Below, in pieces: positions 12,401-20,929 of a stretch of DNA of 64,000 bases. Position numbers and translations under genes: made by a program. This stretch comes from Bathymodiolus brooksi (lineage: Eukaryota > Mollusca > Bivalvia > Mytilida > Modiolidae), in NCBI GenBank assembly GCA_963680875.1, contig OY804585.1, positions 28,696,186-28,760,185 of the forward strand, given 5' to 3'. Under the pieces are notes generated by a model. That model made no database searches and was not told the DNA's origin. It was given only the letters and a program-made list of their open reading frames with translations. Each line of letters begins with the position of its first letter. Positions within the stretch are counted from its first letter, which is position 1.

Positions 12401-15400
12401 CTTTAGAGTGTCATGTACATATACATTATTTCACATTGATAGTATATATATTTTTGAGGTTTGGGGCTGTCTGTGACATTTGTGTTGTCAATATTATTTT
12501 TTTTATTTAAATTTTAATATATTGAGTTTCATTTCATGTTTTTAGTGCTAAAAGAAAAATAGTTTATTTAAATTGAATCTCTCGTTTATTTTGAGAGAGT
12601 AAAGAAATTTTTTAGAAACAAAGAAAAATAATGTTTTCCTTAAGGTTAAAGGTTTAAAGTCCCACTCTGTATCCAGCTTAACTACTACATACAGCCACAA
12701 TTTTATGTCTTGAAATACAACATGAAGGATGTTCTTTAATCATCAAGGATGTAGTTTTTATAAAATAGAAAAATTACTGACATCCACAAGGATACTTGTT
12801 GCAATTTAATTTTACGAGTCCAGAAAACATTTTGAAATTTTTGGTGAGTCCCGCCATTGTAAAAATGTGAAATTTGAAAAGATTGGTGACTTATTACTGG
12901 AAATGTTGAGTGCAGGACTCATCTAGATGAGTTGTAAGGATCTCTGCATCCAGATAATGATTCATCTGTTTTGATTGGACATTAATCACACACATGTTAA
13001 GACTTGTTAAGAGACCATTCTCCTCATCATGCTAGAGAAATGAACTTTTGTTTAACCATTCTACAATCGGGTACACTCAATTTGTCCCTCAGAAAGTTGA
13101 TCATGTCTTTTTCCTTTCTTTATTTGTTGTGTTGCTGTATTTCTTCTTTCGTCTTCTTGTTTCCTGTGTTGTGAGAATGCCACGATATAGCTGATATATT
13201 GCTAATGTTGGGCATTAAACACCAGTCAATCAATCAATCAATCAATTGTTGTGAGAATCTTTTGTAGTCGTCACATGATTTTAATGACTCTTATTATCTT
13301 TACAGATTTAAAGGCCCAGCAGAAAATAAACCAGGGTAAGTGTCCTTTTCTAAAACCAAAATGCTACTATGTTCTTTTTATACTAAGACCATTTACACAC
13401 TTACGACTTTCATTCTAAAATTATGCATTTTATTTGGAGTTAAGGCAGGCAAAAGCGTCCCATTTTATACAAAGTGAACAATGAATATAACATATATTTT
13501 TTTCCCATAATCTGTTCAAAATTTTAATATTATATCAAATTGTGAATTTTTTTATTTTCTATAAAACTCTCCTCTGATTTTTTACAATGTTCAAGCATCT
13601 ACAAATTATGAGAAAATGATACTCATCTTCATTTTCCATTCCATTGCTCTTGCTAGAACAGGTACTGTTTTACCTGCTGTAAGGGAAATTACTGGTATAA
13701 AAAAAAAGTTTAATACAGTAGCATATAATTTTAGAATCAAATCGAGAATTTGCAATATGCCTATTGAATCTGACATGATTTAGAGTCAAAAGAATGTTCT
13801 TAAAGTCAAACTTTAAACTGGTATATTTTATGAAAGAATAAATAAGGATGATTTTGGAAAAGGTATGGTTACCTTGAGTTATTGTTTACTCTCCATGTAA
13901 ATGTTAGTAAATAATGTCATAAAAACCATGGTAATGGTGTGTCATAGTAATCGTCATGGTTTCTGTCTGTAGACACAGTGGTTATTAACAATAATTAAAA
14001 TTCTATATGACTGATTCTACAGAAATGTTACCACAATGATCAATGGCACAGAATAAAGGTTCAGATTGTTTTAGGGGATTCTAGCCTAGCCATACATTTT
14101 TTTCAAATGAGGGGTCCAAAGGTACCAAAAATGGTGGACTTGCTGCAGGGTCTTATCAAGCTCCAAACAGGCATAATTTGTTTTCTCATACTTAATATTA
14201 TTTTAATTCTTTATATAAAATTTATCCTGTCAGGAAATTCTTTGAAAATTACTATAAAATATTACATGTTAGATATTTTTTTGCAGGGATGGATATTCTT
14301 CTGAAAATACTTCAATTTTTGAGTAAGGAAAATTGTTCATTCAAATAATTCCTTTATTCTTTTGTTTTATTTTTCAAGTCACAATTTCATTTTTTAAATA
14401 AAATTCAAAACTGCAAGTAATATCTTTATTTGATATTTTAGTATTTGTTCTTTGTTTATATTATATATACACTGTACATTTATGTGGAAATGATTCATGA
14501 CTGTCACTTTGACTGTGTGTATTGTTCCACAATTGTATCACTTTGACTGGTGTAATATGTCACTCTTGTGTCACATTGACTATGTAAAATGTCACAAAAA
14601 TGTGTCATTTTGACTGTAACAAATTCCAGTTGACCGCCACAATAAAACTTTGTCAATATCTGTGTCACTTTGACTGTGTGTAATATTTCACAAATTTGTA
14701 ATACCTGTGTCACTTTGATTGTGTAATATGTCACTTCTGTGTCACTTTGACTGTGTAATATGTCACTCCTGTGTCATATTGACTGTGTTTAATATGTCAC
14801 AACTGTATCACTTTGACTGTGTGAATTATTTTACAACTGTGTCAATTTGACTGGTGTAATATGTCACTCTTGTGTCACATTGACTGTGTAAAATGTCACA
14901 AAAATGTGTCATTTTGACTAACAAATTTCAGTTGACCGCCACAATATAACTGAAAATTTGTTTTAAGATAACTAGGATATGGTTTTGTGAAAAAGAATAT
15001 CCTGAAATGACTGAAATACTAAATAGATTTATGAATGTGTGTTTAATAAAAATATACCACTTTCGTCTATTATCTTGGTGACAAGGTTTATGAATCTACA
15101 GCACTCTGAGATGGAGCGACAATATCTCAAATGGTCAATTTTTTGTTATCGTACAAATAAGTACCTATAGACTGTATGATAGTAACACAATATCTGGTTA
15201 ACTTTCTCACTTAAAAAGGCTGTCGTGATCGTATGATAGTAGGATTTATAACAACCTATGCAATCAGTGCCTATCACTACTAACGTTGTAAGTTCGAATC
15301 CCACTCAGGCGAGGTGTATTCGATACAACATTATGTGATAAAGTTTGTCAGTGACTTGCGGCAGGTCGGTGGTTTACTCTGGTTTCTTCCACCAATAAAA

Positions 15401-18400
15401 CTGACTTCCACGATATAACTGAAATATTGTTGAATGTGGCGTTAAACATCATAACCCACCCTAGAACTCTAGTGATATCTGGTATCTGATTGATTTTAAC
15501 TCCAATTGGGCTACGGATTTTTTTTTCTCTGTTTCTACGATTTTTCGATTAGATTTTGGAACTATTCTGATAGTGTGATAGTTTATATGTTATTATACCC
15601 CCCGCAAACAAAGTTTGGGGGGTATATAGCAATCACCCTGTCCGTCTTTCCATCCGTCCATGTACCTTGTAAGCGCAACTCCTCCTAAACGGCTTATTGG
15701 ATTTTTATGAAGCTTTACACATTTGTAGTACACTATCTGCAGAGATATGCATGAATGAATATGGTTGCTGTCCAAAATTTAAAAGGGGAGATAATTCAAC
15801 TTATACTTTCACGAAAAGGGGGGGCATGTACCTTGTAAGTGCAACTCCTCCTAAGCGGCTTATTGGATTTTTATGAAACTTTACACATTTGTAGTACACT
15901 ACCTGCAGATGTGCATGAAGGAATATGGTTGCTGTCCAAAATTTAAAAGGGGAGATAATTCAACTTATACTTTCACGAAAAAGGGGGGGGGGGGCATGTA
16001 CCTTGTAAGAGCAACTCCTACGGATTTTTGTGAAACTTTACACAGTTGTAGTACACAACCTGCAGATGTGCATGAAGAAATATGGTCGCTGTCCAAAATT
16101 TGGAAGGGGAGATAATTCAACTTGTACTTTCATGAAAAGAAGGAGGGCATGTACCTTGTAAGCGCAACTCCTCCTAAACAGCTTATTGGATTTTTATGAA
16201 ACTTTACACAGTTGTAATACACTACCTGCAGATGTGCATGAAGGAATATGGTTGCTGTCCAAAATTTGGAAGGGGAGATAATTTAACTTATACTCTGAAA
16301 TACGTTCTGTATGGAGAGATGGGCTCGTAAGTGCAACTCCTCCTAAATGGCTCATTGGATTTAAATGAAACTTTACACAGTTGTAATACATTGCCTGCAG
16401 ATGTGCATGAAGGAATATGGTTCCTGTCAAATATTTGGAAGGTGATGTAAGCGTAACTATTACTGAATGAAATAAGATTTTAATTGACCTTTTCACATCT
16501 GGATATTTGCAATATAAAAACTACTCAAGAATAAATAATTAATTTTGAATCAATAACATTTGATGTGACCTATATTCTCTTGTAAAAAAGTTAGGAAGTG
16601 TTGTAATCCTCATGTATACTGATGAAACCGTATTGGTTTTAAACAATCCCACTTTGTTGAAGGTCTTGTGGCGACCCCTAGATGTATGTTCTTGGTTAGT
16701 TTATTTTGGAGATGGGATGTTGTCTCCTTGACATTACTCCATATCCGTTCTTTTTTCATAGGTAACTTGCTAATATACCTGTATTCCAAAGTTTGAACAT
16801 AATAGTATTGCAAGCGGGGGGTATCACTCAGTGAGGTCACTCAAAGTTCTAGTTTATTTTATTGATGGCCTGAAACAATAAATTCACCAAAAAATGCAAC
16901 TCGAAGAATATGAAGCATTCTGTTTAGATACATGTATATATATTTTATTTTGGTATTTCAGACTCAAAGTAGAAGATTTGGACACAGGTATGTTTTACTA
17001 TTTTCACATATTACACTTATACTGGTCAAGCAAAATACCAAAGATACAAACAAATACTGTAACAACAAAATTAATCAACTGCAGAATGACATATCTCAAA
17101 AATTTAAGTAGAACATAGTAATTTGTGAACTTGTATGACAGGGTCCTAAATAGATATAAAAAAAATGTTTTAAAAATAGAATTTATATTCACTAAATAAG
17201 GGTAATAACTCTTTGACACAATATTTCAGTTATATCGTGGGAGCCAGTTTTATTGGTGGAAGAAGCCGGAGTACTCAGAGAGAACCACCGACCATGGGCA
17301 AGCAACTGGTAAACTTTATCACTTGCGGCTGCGAGTCGAGTGCACCCTTTTTTGTAATTTACAAAGCCGGGCGTGGGTTCACGCCGTATTGGTGATAGGC
17401 GTGTACGAGTTGTTAGGTAACCCATTGAGCCACCCAGACCCTCGACACATGACCATAGATTGTGTCAAATACTAATTATATGTAACTGTTGTTATGGTTT
17501 CTTTTATATAATTTTCCCACTGGAAATGTGAATGACTGATGTTGGATGTGTGTAGTCTGTCTAAATGTTGAAAGCATTCCAGATCTTAAAACTACTTTCT
17601 CAAGGAATCATGGGAGAAAAGTAAAAAAGACGGTCATTCACCACTGTAATTTTTTAATATTTGTTCCTGTTTAAGTTATGGTCAAACCTGCTTTAGTGAC
17701 CACCTCTATTAAGTTACAGTCAAACCTGCTTTAGTGACCACCTCTATTAAGCAATAACTTGTACTATGTGACCGTAACTTTTATTTCCCTTCACAGTGCA
17801 TTTCATATCCATTAAACCTGTATTAAGCAACCAACTGTCTTATGTGACCATATTTCACTGTTCCCTTGAAATGTAGCATAAGACATGTCTGAATGTATTA
17901 AATTTGTTTTCATTTTGTTATTAAAGGAAAGAAACATGAGCCTATGCATGTCCAGACTAAACATCACCCACTCCCTGAAGCCCTACAGACCTGGAGTCCT
18001 TACAGAGCTGCAGACCAAGTGGCTCTTATATCTATGCCAAATTCTATGGTAAGATTTGTTTTCAGATGTACAGCTGATATAAAAAATGATTAGCCTATAA
18101 GGAACAGATGAACTGGACCTAGTTTTCTTTGGAAGGCTTCTCTCTAAGTATTTTGGTCTGCATCCCTTCATCATGTATCAACAAGTTCAATTGATATACC
18201 CATTATTTAAGAATTAAAAAATTGATAAAGCTTCACAAATTTTTAGCTCACCTTCTGATTGGGTGGATTCTACGTGGGCACATGGTATGTAAATCTTGAT
18301 AAGGCTCTACCCTCTTTCTTGATAAGCTCTACCCTCTTTCTTGATAAGGCTCTACCCTCTTTCTTGATAAGGCTCTACCCTCTTTATTCCTTGAGGGTTT

Positions 18401-19750
18401 AGGTTTATGGTGTTTAACGCCACTTTCAACAATAGTTCAGTTATATCTTGGCGTTCAGATTTATTGGTGGAGGAAACCGGAGAAAACCACTGACCTGTCG
18501 CAAGTCACTGACAAACTTGATCACATAATGTTGTATCGAGTACATCTCACCATGAACAGGATTCACACTCACAACTTTAGTGGTGATAGGCACTGATTGC
18601 ACAGGTAGTTGTAAATCCAGCTAACATATTCCTTAGATTCAAATCAAATGTAAATACATGTACATACTATATATTTTAGTAAACCATATTTTGCCTTAAT
18701 GATTTTAAAAGTCATGCCCTCAAAAGTTGTTAAAAAGTGTAAAAAATATTCTTGTTAGCCTACTAGTTAAATAGTTCTTTAAAAAATTCCAAAAAAATTT
18801 ATAGTTAAGATATTTATATCACTTTTTTATCATGCAGTTGTTCTATATGAGCAGGCAAATTGCATTGACTGGATACATTTTTGCTATATAACTGACCAAA
18901 ATATAGCTTTTTCTGGTGCCTCTATCACGTTACCTGTTGAGCTTTGGGAACCTATGTGTAAATCCAGTTCACTTCCTGTTGACAGAAAATATCAAAAGGG
19001 GCAATCTAAGGATAATTTTTTTTTTTATTATTTAATTCAAAATATAAGCGTCAATGAATTAATGTGATTTTTCAGTAGGATAAACAATATTAATGCAATG
19101 TCTTAGAATATAAAGTTTATGTGTATTCGGCACAACACTGGGGAAAGGCTTGGTCGACTTTATCCAAGATTTTAAGCCTTAACATAAACTTTATATTTTA
19201 AAGACACTGCACTAATATTGTCCTATGTATTTTCACTGTACATAACAATGTCTTATTTTAATATTTACAGCAAACATCTCTTGGTAGAGATCCTCACAGG
19301 AAAAGTCCAGGGAAAAGACCAATTGCTAATTTAGCATATAATGGTCCTTCCTTGACTACGGAGAGTCCGAAACCAATAATCCTTAGAACAAGAGAACTGC
19401 AAAAAAATGGTGGACCACATGAACACCGTAAATCTACAACACTGAATGATATAGGTGCAACAAACAGCTCAAATCTATCGGGTCTAAAATCAAGTCAGAT
19501 TGGAAAAGACAGACATGAACCACAACATAGCATTGAAATGAAAAATTTAAGTAGCAAATCGTCACATTCTAAATCTCATAAGCCTCATTCAATGACACCA
19601 AAAAATAGTGACGAGACTGATATTGTGTCTATTGGGGGAGAGGAGTTCCCCGAACAGACGCTACAATCTATACGAGACGAGCTACGCAGTATTGTTAATT
19701 CTTCAAAGTCACCATCAAGGACCAAGAGTTCTCTAGCAGACATATCATAG
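399..19750 (+). CDS. KIAA1549-like: KIAA1549/UPF0606-family protein, 3' part of gene, 14 exons
   Basis: Exons join(399-475, 2266-2353, 2671-2776, 3941-3974, 5304-5419, 6045-6116, 7604-7627, 9395-9433, 9882-9917, 13306-13335, 14287-14322, 16962-16987, 17927-18048, 19271-19750) keep one reading frame through every junction to a TAG stop and give about 427 residues. Three blocks match what I remember of the DUF3827 cytoplasmic tail of vertebrate KIAA1549: a Lys/Arg-rich helix ([16 protein letters not shown]), [18 protein letters not shown], and [32 protein letters not shown] and a C-terminal SIRDELRSI helix also fit. Vertebrate members are mucin-like type I membrane proteins, one of them linked to the photoreceptor connecting cilium. 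No membrane segment is visible here, so the 5' half lies outside the window. Family call is from memory and not searched; function in this organism is unknown. Confidence 0.82.
1457..1757 (+). repeat. 41-bp minisatellite in gene 1 intron
   Basis: About seven units of gaagaacttattttgtgcga + ggtgaagtgaaccattttta + c, with a few T/C and G/A variants. The surrounding intron (476-2265) otherwise shows only AT-rich sequence, a poly-A run at 1799 and a 27-bp duplication near 1957-2009. Confidence 0.93.
2266..2353 (+). CDS. KIAA1549-like: Gene 1 exon, basic helix
   Basis: Acceptor ttgtag, donor AAAG|gtttgt. Only one frame is open; it starts at phase 0 and ends at phase 1. It begins [18 protein letters not shown] and continues [11 protein letters not shown], a strongly charged alpha-helix. 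It matches the juxtamembrane Lys/Arg-rich segment of KIAA1549 proteins, where a run of the type 'EIERHRNK' precedes basic residues. Confidence 0.75.
2671..2776 (+). CDS. KIAA1549-like: Gene 1 exon with [11 protein letters not shown] motif
   Basis: Acceptor tattacag, donor AAAAAG|gtaagt (near consensus). Phase 1 in, phase 2 out. The residues [18 protein letters not shown] then [17 protein letters not shown] correspond to the DUF3827 block in which a short helix is followed by a conserved 'P-x-V-F-I' strand. This is one of the strongest family indicators in the gene. Confidence 0.85.
2906..3263 (+). repeat. 35-bp minisatellite in gene 1 intron
   Basis: About ten units of agcttctgattacccttttg + gtatcttagatttac. 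Each contains tttacag, an acceptor-like string. The array lies between exons at 2671 and 3941. Confidence 0.95.
3741..3903 (+). mobile_element. SINE 3' part (mollusc tRNA-type, Meta-like core)
   Basis: Carries the conserved core gtcagtgacttg..caggt..ggtggttttctcc and the tail ctccaccaataaaactgacc..gttaaacaccata shared by at least a dozen copies in the window. The tRNA-like head is missing. Confidence 0.85.
3941..3974 (+). CDS. KIAA1549-like: Gene 1 small exon before a GC-AG intron
   Basis: Acceptor tatttcag. The exon encodes (R)[11 protein letters not shown], phase 2 in and phase 0 out. The only phase-compatible donor is GAG|gcaagt, which matches the GC-AG consensus exactly apart from the defining C. 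No nearby GT gives a compatible junction with the next exon, whose acceptor and phase are clear. Confidence 0.7.
4257..4402. mobile_element. Short inverted-repeat element (MITE-like)
   Basis: Arms of about 32 bases (tctcctgataccagtggatt... and its complement ...aatccactgataacagaagg aga) flank about 80 bases. It starts directly after a (TA)n run at 4238. Confidence 0.7.
4653..4707. repeat. Perfect 21-bp hairpin
   Basis: Arms 4653-4673 and 4687-4707 (atggatcagacacaagttat + a) are exact complements around a 13-nt loop. It lies in the GC-AG intron. A 50-bp direct duplication follows at 4750-4850. Confidence 0.9.
5304..5419 (+). CDS. KIAA1549-like: Gene 1 exon with [10 protein letters not shown] motif
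   Basis: Acceptor acaacacag, donor GAGGG|gtaggt, phase 0 in and 2 out. It encodes [18 protein letters not shown] followed by [18 protein letters not shown]. The 'EAR..MH.LLDDAF.L' signature is, from memory, the best conserved part of the KIAA1549 cytoplasmic tail. This supports the family assignment more than any other exon. Confidence 0.88.
5572..5812 (+). mobile_element. Full-length tRNA-derived SINE
   Basis: The head cgtcgtgatcatatggtagt has an A-box-like start and ttagtttgaatcctgc is a B-box-like GTTCGAATCC variant. The conserved core and ccaccaataaaactgact..ttaaacaccata tail follow. It lies in the intron before exon 6045. Confidence 0.85.
6045..6116 (+). CDS. KIAA1549-like: Gene 1 exon
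   Basis: Acceptor ttttttaag, donor ACACAG|gtatca; 72 nt, symmetric phase 2-2. It encodes (G)[18 protein letters not shown] then RKFTH: basic and probably disordered. Because length and phase are symmetric, skipping it would not shift the frame. Confidence 0.7.
6860..7500. repeat. Two tandem copies of an about 320-bp repeat with palindrome
   Basis: Copy 1 (about 6860-7163) and copy 2 (about 7164-7500) share several 30-60-base blocks, including aatttaatgattcttcgatt-like and tccaggcggattagccaatc-like strings. The copy 2 start is a near-perfect palindrome (7179-7257) inside a larger inverted repeat (7154-7285). Confidence 0.8.
7604..7627 (+). CDS. KIAA1549-like: Gene 1 24-nt microexon
   Basis: Acceptor aacatag, donor CAGAG|gtgatg; 24 nt, phase 2-2. 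It encodes a short polybasic run, (S)SRRRRRQ. The flanking exons join in frame with or without it, so it could be a cassette microexon. It is too short to be certain without transcripts. Confidence 0.5.
8236..8254 (+). repeat. G-run
   Basis: A GGAGGGGTGGGG tract runs into about 18 consecutive G immediately before a SINE head. It is a potential quadruplex and a likely sequencing-error site. Confidence 0.8.
8255..8505 (+). mobile_element. Full-length tRNA-derived SINE
   Basis: Same family as 5572: tcgtgatcatatggtagttg head, gtgagttcgaaccccg B box, core, and the ccaccaataaaactaactac..ttaaacaccataa tail. It is one of the copies closest to a consensus B box. Confidence 0.88.
9395..9433 (+). CDS. 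KIAA1549-like: Gene 1 39-nt exon, duplicated module copy 1a
   Basis: Acceptor ttttgtag, donor AAGG|gtaagt, phase 2-2. It encodes (R)[13 protein letters not shown]. With the next exon it forms a two-exon module that seems to recur at 13306-14322. Confidence 0.65.
9882..9917 (+). CDS. KIAA1549-like: Gene 1 36-nt exon, duplicated module copy 1b
   Basis: Acceptor tttttttacag after a long pyrimidine tract, donor TTTGA|gtaagg, phase 2-2. It encodes (G)[11 protein letters not shown](E). It is paralogous to the exon at 14287: same length, same phase, same donor context TTTTTGAGTAAGGAAA. Confidence 0.7.
10349..10494 (+). mobile_element. SINE 3' part
   Basis: Core and tail of the same family (acattatgtgataaagtgtg, tttcctccaccaagaaaact, ttaaacaccac). 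The antisense frame is open by chance. Confidence 0.85.
10737..10905 (+). mobile_element. SINE 3' part
   Basis: gttcatggcgaggtgtactt through the core to ttaaacaacataa. It is diverged, with ctcaaatttcctcc in place of ctccggtttcctcc. Confidence 0.85.
10986..11472. mobile_element. Tc1/mariner-type non-autonomous element
   Basis: About 110-bp terminal inverted repeats start cagagacgtgccaaaagtat. A TA flanks each end (10984-10985 and 11473-11474), the target duplication of Tc1/mariner elements. The 487-bp body has no transposase; the 86-codon internal frame is AT-rich noise. It is flanked on the right by a (TA)n run. Confidence 0.88.
11627..11715 (-). pseudogene. tRNA-Ser(UGA)-like pseudogene or SINE head
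   Basis: Read on the minus strand it begins ggtcaccgtagccgagtggt (A box TAGCCGAGTGG), has a TTTGAAA anticodon-loop-like string, a long variable arm and a B box GTGGTTCGATACCCG. This is the plan of a type II tRNA. The acceptor ends do not pair and the T stem is broken, so it is not a working gene. Confidence 0.6.
12186..12284. repeat. 40-bp-arm palindrome
   Basis: Arms 12186-12226 and 12245-12284 (gagaatacactccaac.. and its complement) pair with three differences around an 18-nt loop. The part gaatctacag..ttattttta also appears near 11533. Confidence 0.85.
13176..13247 (+). mobile_element. SINE tail with CAAT repeats
   Basis: gccacgatatagctgatata followed by gcattaaacaccagtcaatc and four CAAT units. 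It is the 3' end of a second SINE family in which GATTGATTGGTGTTTAACACC-type ends recur on either strand. Confidence 0.7.
13306..13335 (+). CDS. KIAA1549-like: Gene 1 30-nt exon, duplicated module copy 2a
   Basis: Acceptor ctttacag, donor CAGG|gtaagt, phase 2-2. It encodes (E)[10 protein letters not shown]. It resembles the exon at 9395 in position, phase and the CCAG..GAAA..AGGGTAAGT end, but is three codons shorter. Confidence 0.65.
14287..14322 (+). CDS. KIAA1549-like: Gene 1 36-nt exon, duplicated module copy 2b
   Basis: Acceptor ttttttgcag, donor TTTGA|gtaagg, phase 2-2. It encodes (G)[11 protein letters not shown](E), against [11 protein letters not shown] in the exon at 9882. The changes are conservative (F/Y, D/E, N/T, V/I), as expected for an old exon duplication kept under selection. 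Confidence 0.7.
14498..14935 (+). repeat. Tandem repeat of about 30 bp, irregular
   Basis: Many units of the type tgtgtcactttgactgtgta + atatgtcac with insertions. A larger block (14545-14640) recurs at 14850-14945. It lies in the intron after exon 14287. Confidence 0.85.
15231..15460 (+). mobile_element. tRNA-derived SINE
   Basis: tgtcgtgatcgtatgatagt head, gtaagttcgaatcccact B box and the core. About ten bases are deleted in the gggtactccgg segment. Tail ttaaacatcataaccc. Confidence 0.85.
15595..16450. mobile_element. Hairpin-headed element with about 170-bp tandem repeats
   Basis: It starts with a hairpin (ataccccccgcaaac / gtttggggggtat). About five diverged units follow, each with tgtaagcgcaactcctccta, ggatttttatgaaactttac and atatggttgctgtccaaaat. 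G-runs vary in length between units. The plan recalls the 'pearl'-like non-autonomous elements of bivalves, but I see no diagnostic Helitron ends. Confidence 0.7.
16962..16987 (+). CDS. KIAA1549-like: Gene 1 26-nt exon
   Basis: Acceptor gtatttcag, donor ACACAG|gtatgt, phase 2 in and 1 out. It encodes (E)LKVEDLDT(G). It is the only short exon here that changes phase, and it is needed to join the upstream phase-2 series to the phase-1 exon at 17927. Confidence 0.65.
17220..17446 (-). mobile_element. tRNA-derived SINE, minus strand
   Basis: Starts atatttcagttatatcgtgg (complement of the tail) and has ttattggtggaagaagccgg and a complement B box gggttcacgccg. The tRNA-like end (gagccacccagaccc) differs from the other copies, so it may be a separate subfamily. 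Confidence 0.75.
17673..17899. mobile_element. MITE, CAGTCAAACCTG family
   Basis: acagtcaaacctgctttagt opens the element and a degraded agacatgtctgaatgta closes it. About 38 bases of its left end are duplicated just upstream. A TA-CAGT...-type end suggests pogo/Tigger-like mobilisation (inference). Confidence 0.75.
17927..18048 (+). CDS. KIAA1549-like: Gene 1 exon with WSPYRAAD motif
   Basis: Acceptor gttattaaag, donor TCTATG|gtaaga, phase 1 in and 0 out, 41 codons. It encodes (G)[18 protein letters not shown] followed by [18 protein letters not shown]. The 'WSPYRA-D' block near the C-terminus agrees with my memory of KIAA1549 family proteins. Confidence 0.8.
18298..18386 (+). repeat. 24-bp tandem repeat
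   Basis: Four units of gataaggctctaccctcttt + ctt, directly before a minus-strand SINE. Confidence 0.9.
18400..18624 (-). mobile_element. tRNA-derived SINE, minus strand
   Basis: Complement of the family: ggtgtttaacgccactttca, ttattggtggaggaaaccgg, gtcactgacaaact, and the tgcacaggtagttgtaaatc head. Confidence 0.87.
19271..19750 (+). CDS. KIAA1549-like: Gene 1 terminal exon with stop
   Basis: Acceptor atatttacag; 480 nt, phase 0, ending in TAG at 19748-19750. It opens [18 protein letters not shown] and is Ser/Lys/His-rich in the middle ([14 protein letters not shown]). It ends with an amphipathic helix ([14 protein letters not shown]) and a Ser-rich tail. There is no in-frame ATG near the exon start, as expected for an internal start of reading. 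The 3'UTR begins directly with a MITE copy. Confidence 0.88.
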   Translation, partial: QTSLGRDPHRKSPGKRPIANLAYNGPSLTTESPKPIILRTRELQKNGGPHEHRKSTTLNDIGATNSSNLSGLKSSQIGKDRHEPQHSIEMKNLSSKSSHSKSHKPHSMTPKNSDETDIVSIGGEEFPEQTLQSIRDELRSIVNSSKSPSRTKSSLADIS

Positions 19751-19751
19751 T

Positions 19752-19906
19752 ATATAGTCAAACCTGCTTTAGTGACCCCCTCTATTAAGCAATTACTTGT
19801 ATTATGTGACCTTAATTTTAATTTCCCTTCACAGTACATTTCATATTAAGCAACCACATGTCTTATGCGACCCTATTTCAGTGTTCCCTTGGAAGGTCAC
19901 TGTATA
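19752..19906. mobile_element. MITE in the 3'UTR of gene 1
   Basis: tatagtcaaacctgctttag to ggaaggtcactgtata, the same family as 17673 and 43050. It begins one base after the stop codon, so it supplies the start of the 3'UTR. Confidence 0.8.
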
Positions 19907-20711
19907 ATATTTAGGTTTTTCAGTTGTTTTTACAAGGTCATATAAAATAATTGTTTTTTCTTATGCCTTTTATTTTCAAGTTTTTAAAAGTCTAAGCACA
20001 TGGTATTTTTTTCCTAATTTATTTAATGGCGAAAACTGCAGAATTATGTGTGTGTGATATGCATTTTGATTGTTTGAATTTCTATGCAACATATGTGACA
20101 ATACCGGTGATGATTTGGTACCAGACTATGACAATTTGGCTTATAATGACAAATGTGGCATGTTAAAGACACTTTATTTTTTTCCCCACTGTTATGAATA
20201 CAAGTGGTAAATTACCTCTTATCATGGAAATTTCCAAACAGAAAAAAAGTAAGAATTGGAAATAAAAATATGTCCACATGGCAGTACATGTATTTGAACC
20301 ATTTGGTTGAGGCAGCAAAAAACAAACTATTTTATATGGCCTAAGCATTTCAAAATGAATGCATTAATTTTTTTAGTAAAAATCAAATTGAAATCAATGT
20401 CCATTTGCATGAGGGTTTTCTGTTGCGTCAAATACATATTTCATGCTACATAAACAAACTTCTTAACCTTTCATTGTATCAATGGAAAAATCTCTTAATT
20501 GAACAATAACCATACATATCATTATATAATGCTGTTTATATCTATTTTATACATACATATCATTACATATTGTAGTTCTAATATTATTTACAAGTTATGC
20601 AATATTAATATTTTATATAAATTATATGCACAATGACTGGTACTTTTATTTAGTAATATTGTACTATTTATTTGTAAATATTGTTGATTATGAGACATGT
20701 AATATTCTACA
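19907..20711. other. Intergenic, probable gene 1 3'UTR
   Basis: No coding exon seen. AATAAA-like strings occur (for example ggaaataaaa at 20258), any of which could be the poly(A) signal; none stands out. Confidence 0.4.
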
Positions 20712-20918
20712 GCTTGTCTACCTATGCATTCAGTGCCTATCACCACTAACATTGCGAGTTCGAATCCCACTCAGGCGAGGTGTACTCGATACATTATGTG
20801 ATAAAGTTTGTCAGTCACTTGTGGCAGGTCGATGGTTTTCTCCGAGTACTCCGGTTTCCTCCACCAATAAAACTGACCGCCACGATGTAATTTGAAAGTG
20901 GCATGAAACACCATTACC
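20712..20918 (+). mobile_element. tRNA-derived SINE
   Basis: cctatgcattcagtgcctat, gcgagttcgaatcccact B box, core and tail; the tail is slightly shortened (gatgtaatttgaaagtggca). Confidence 0.87.
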
Positions 20919-20929
20919 CCCCTCTGTGA

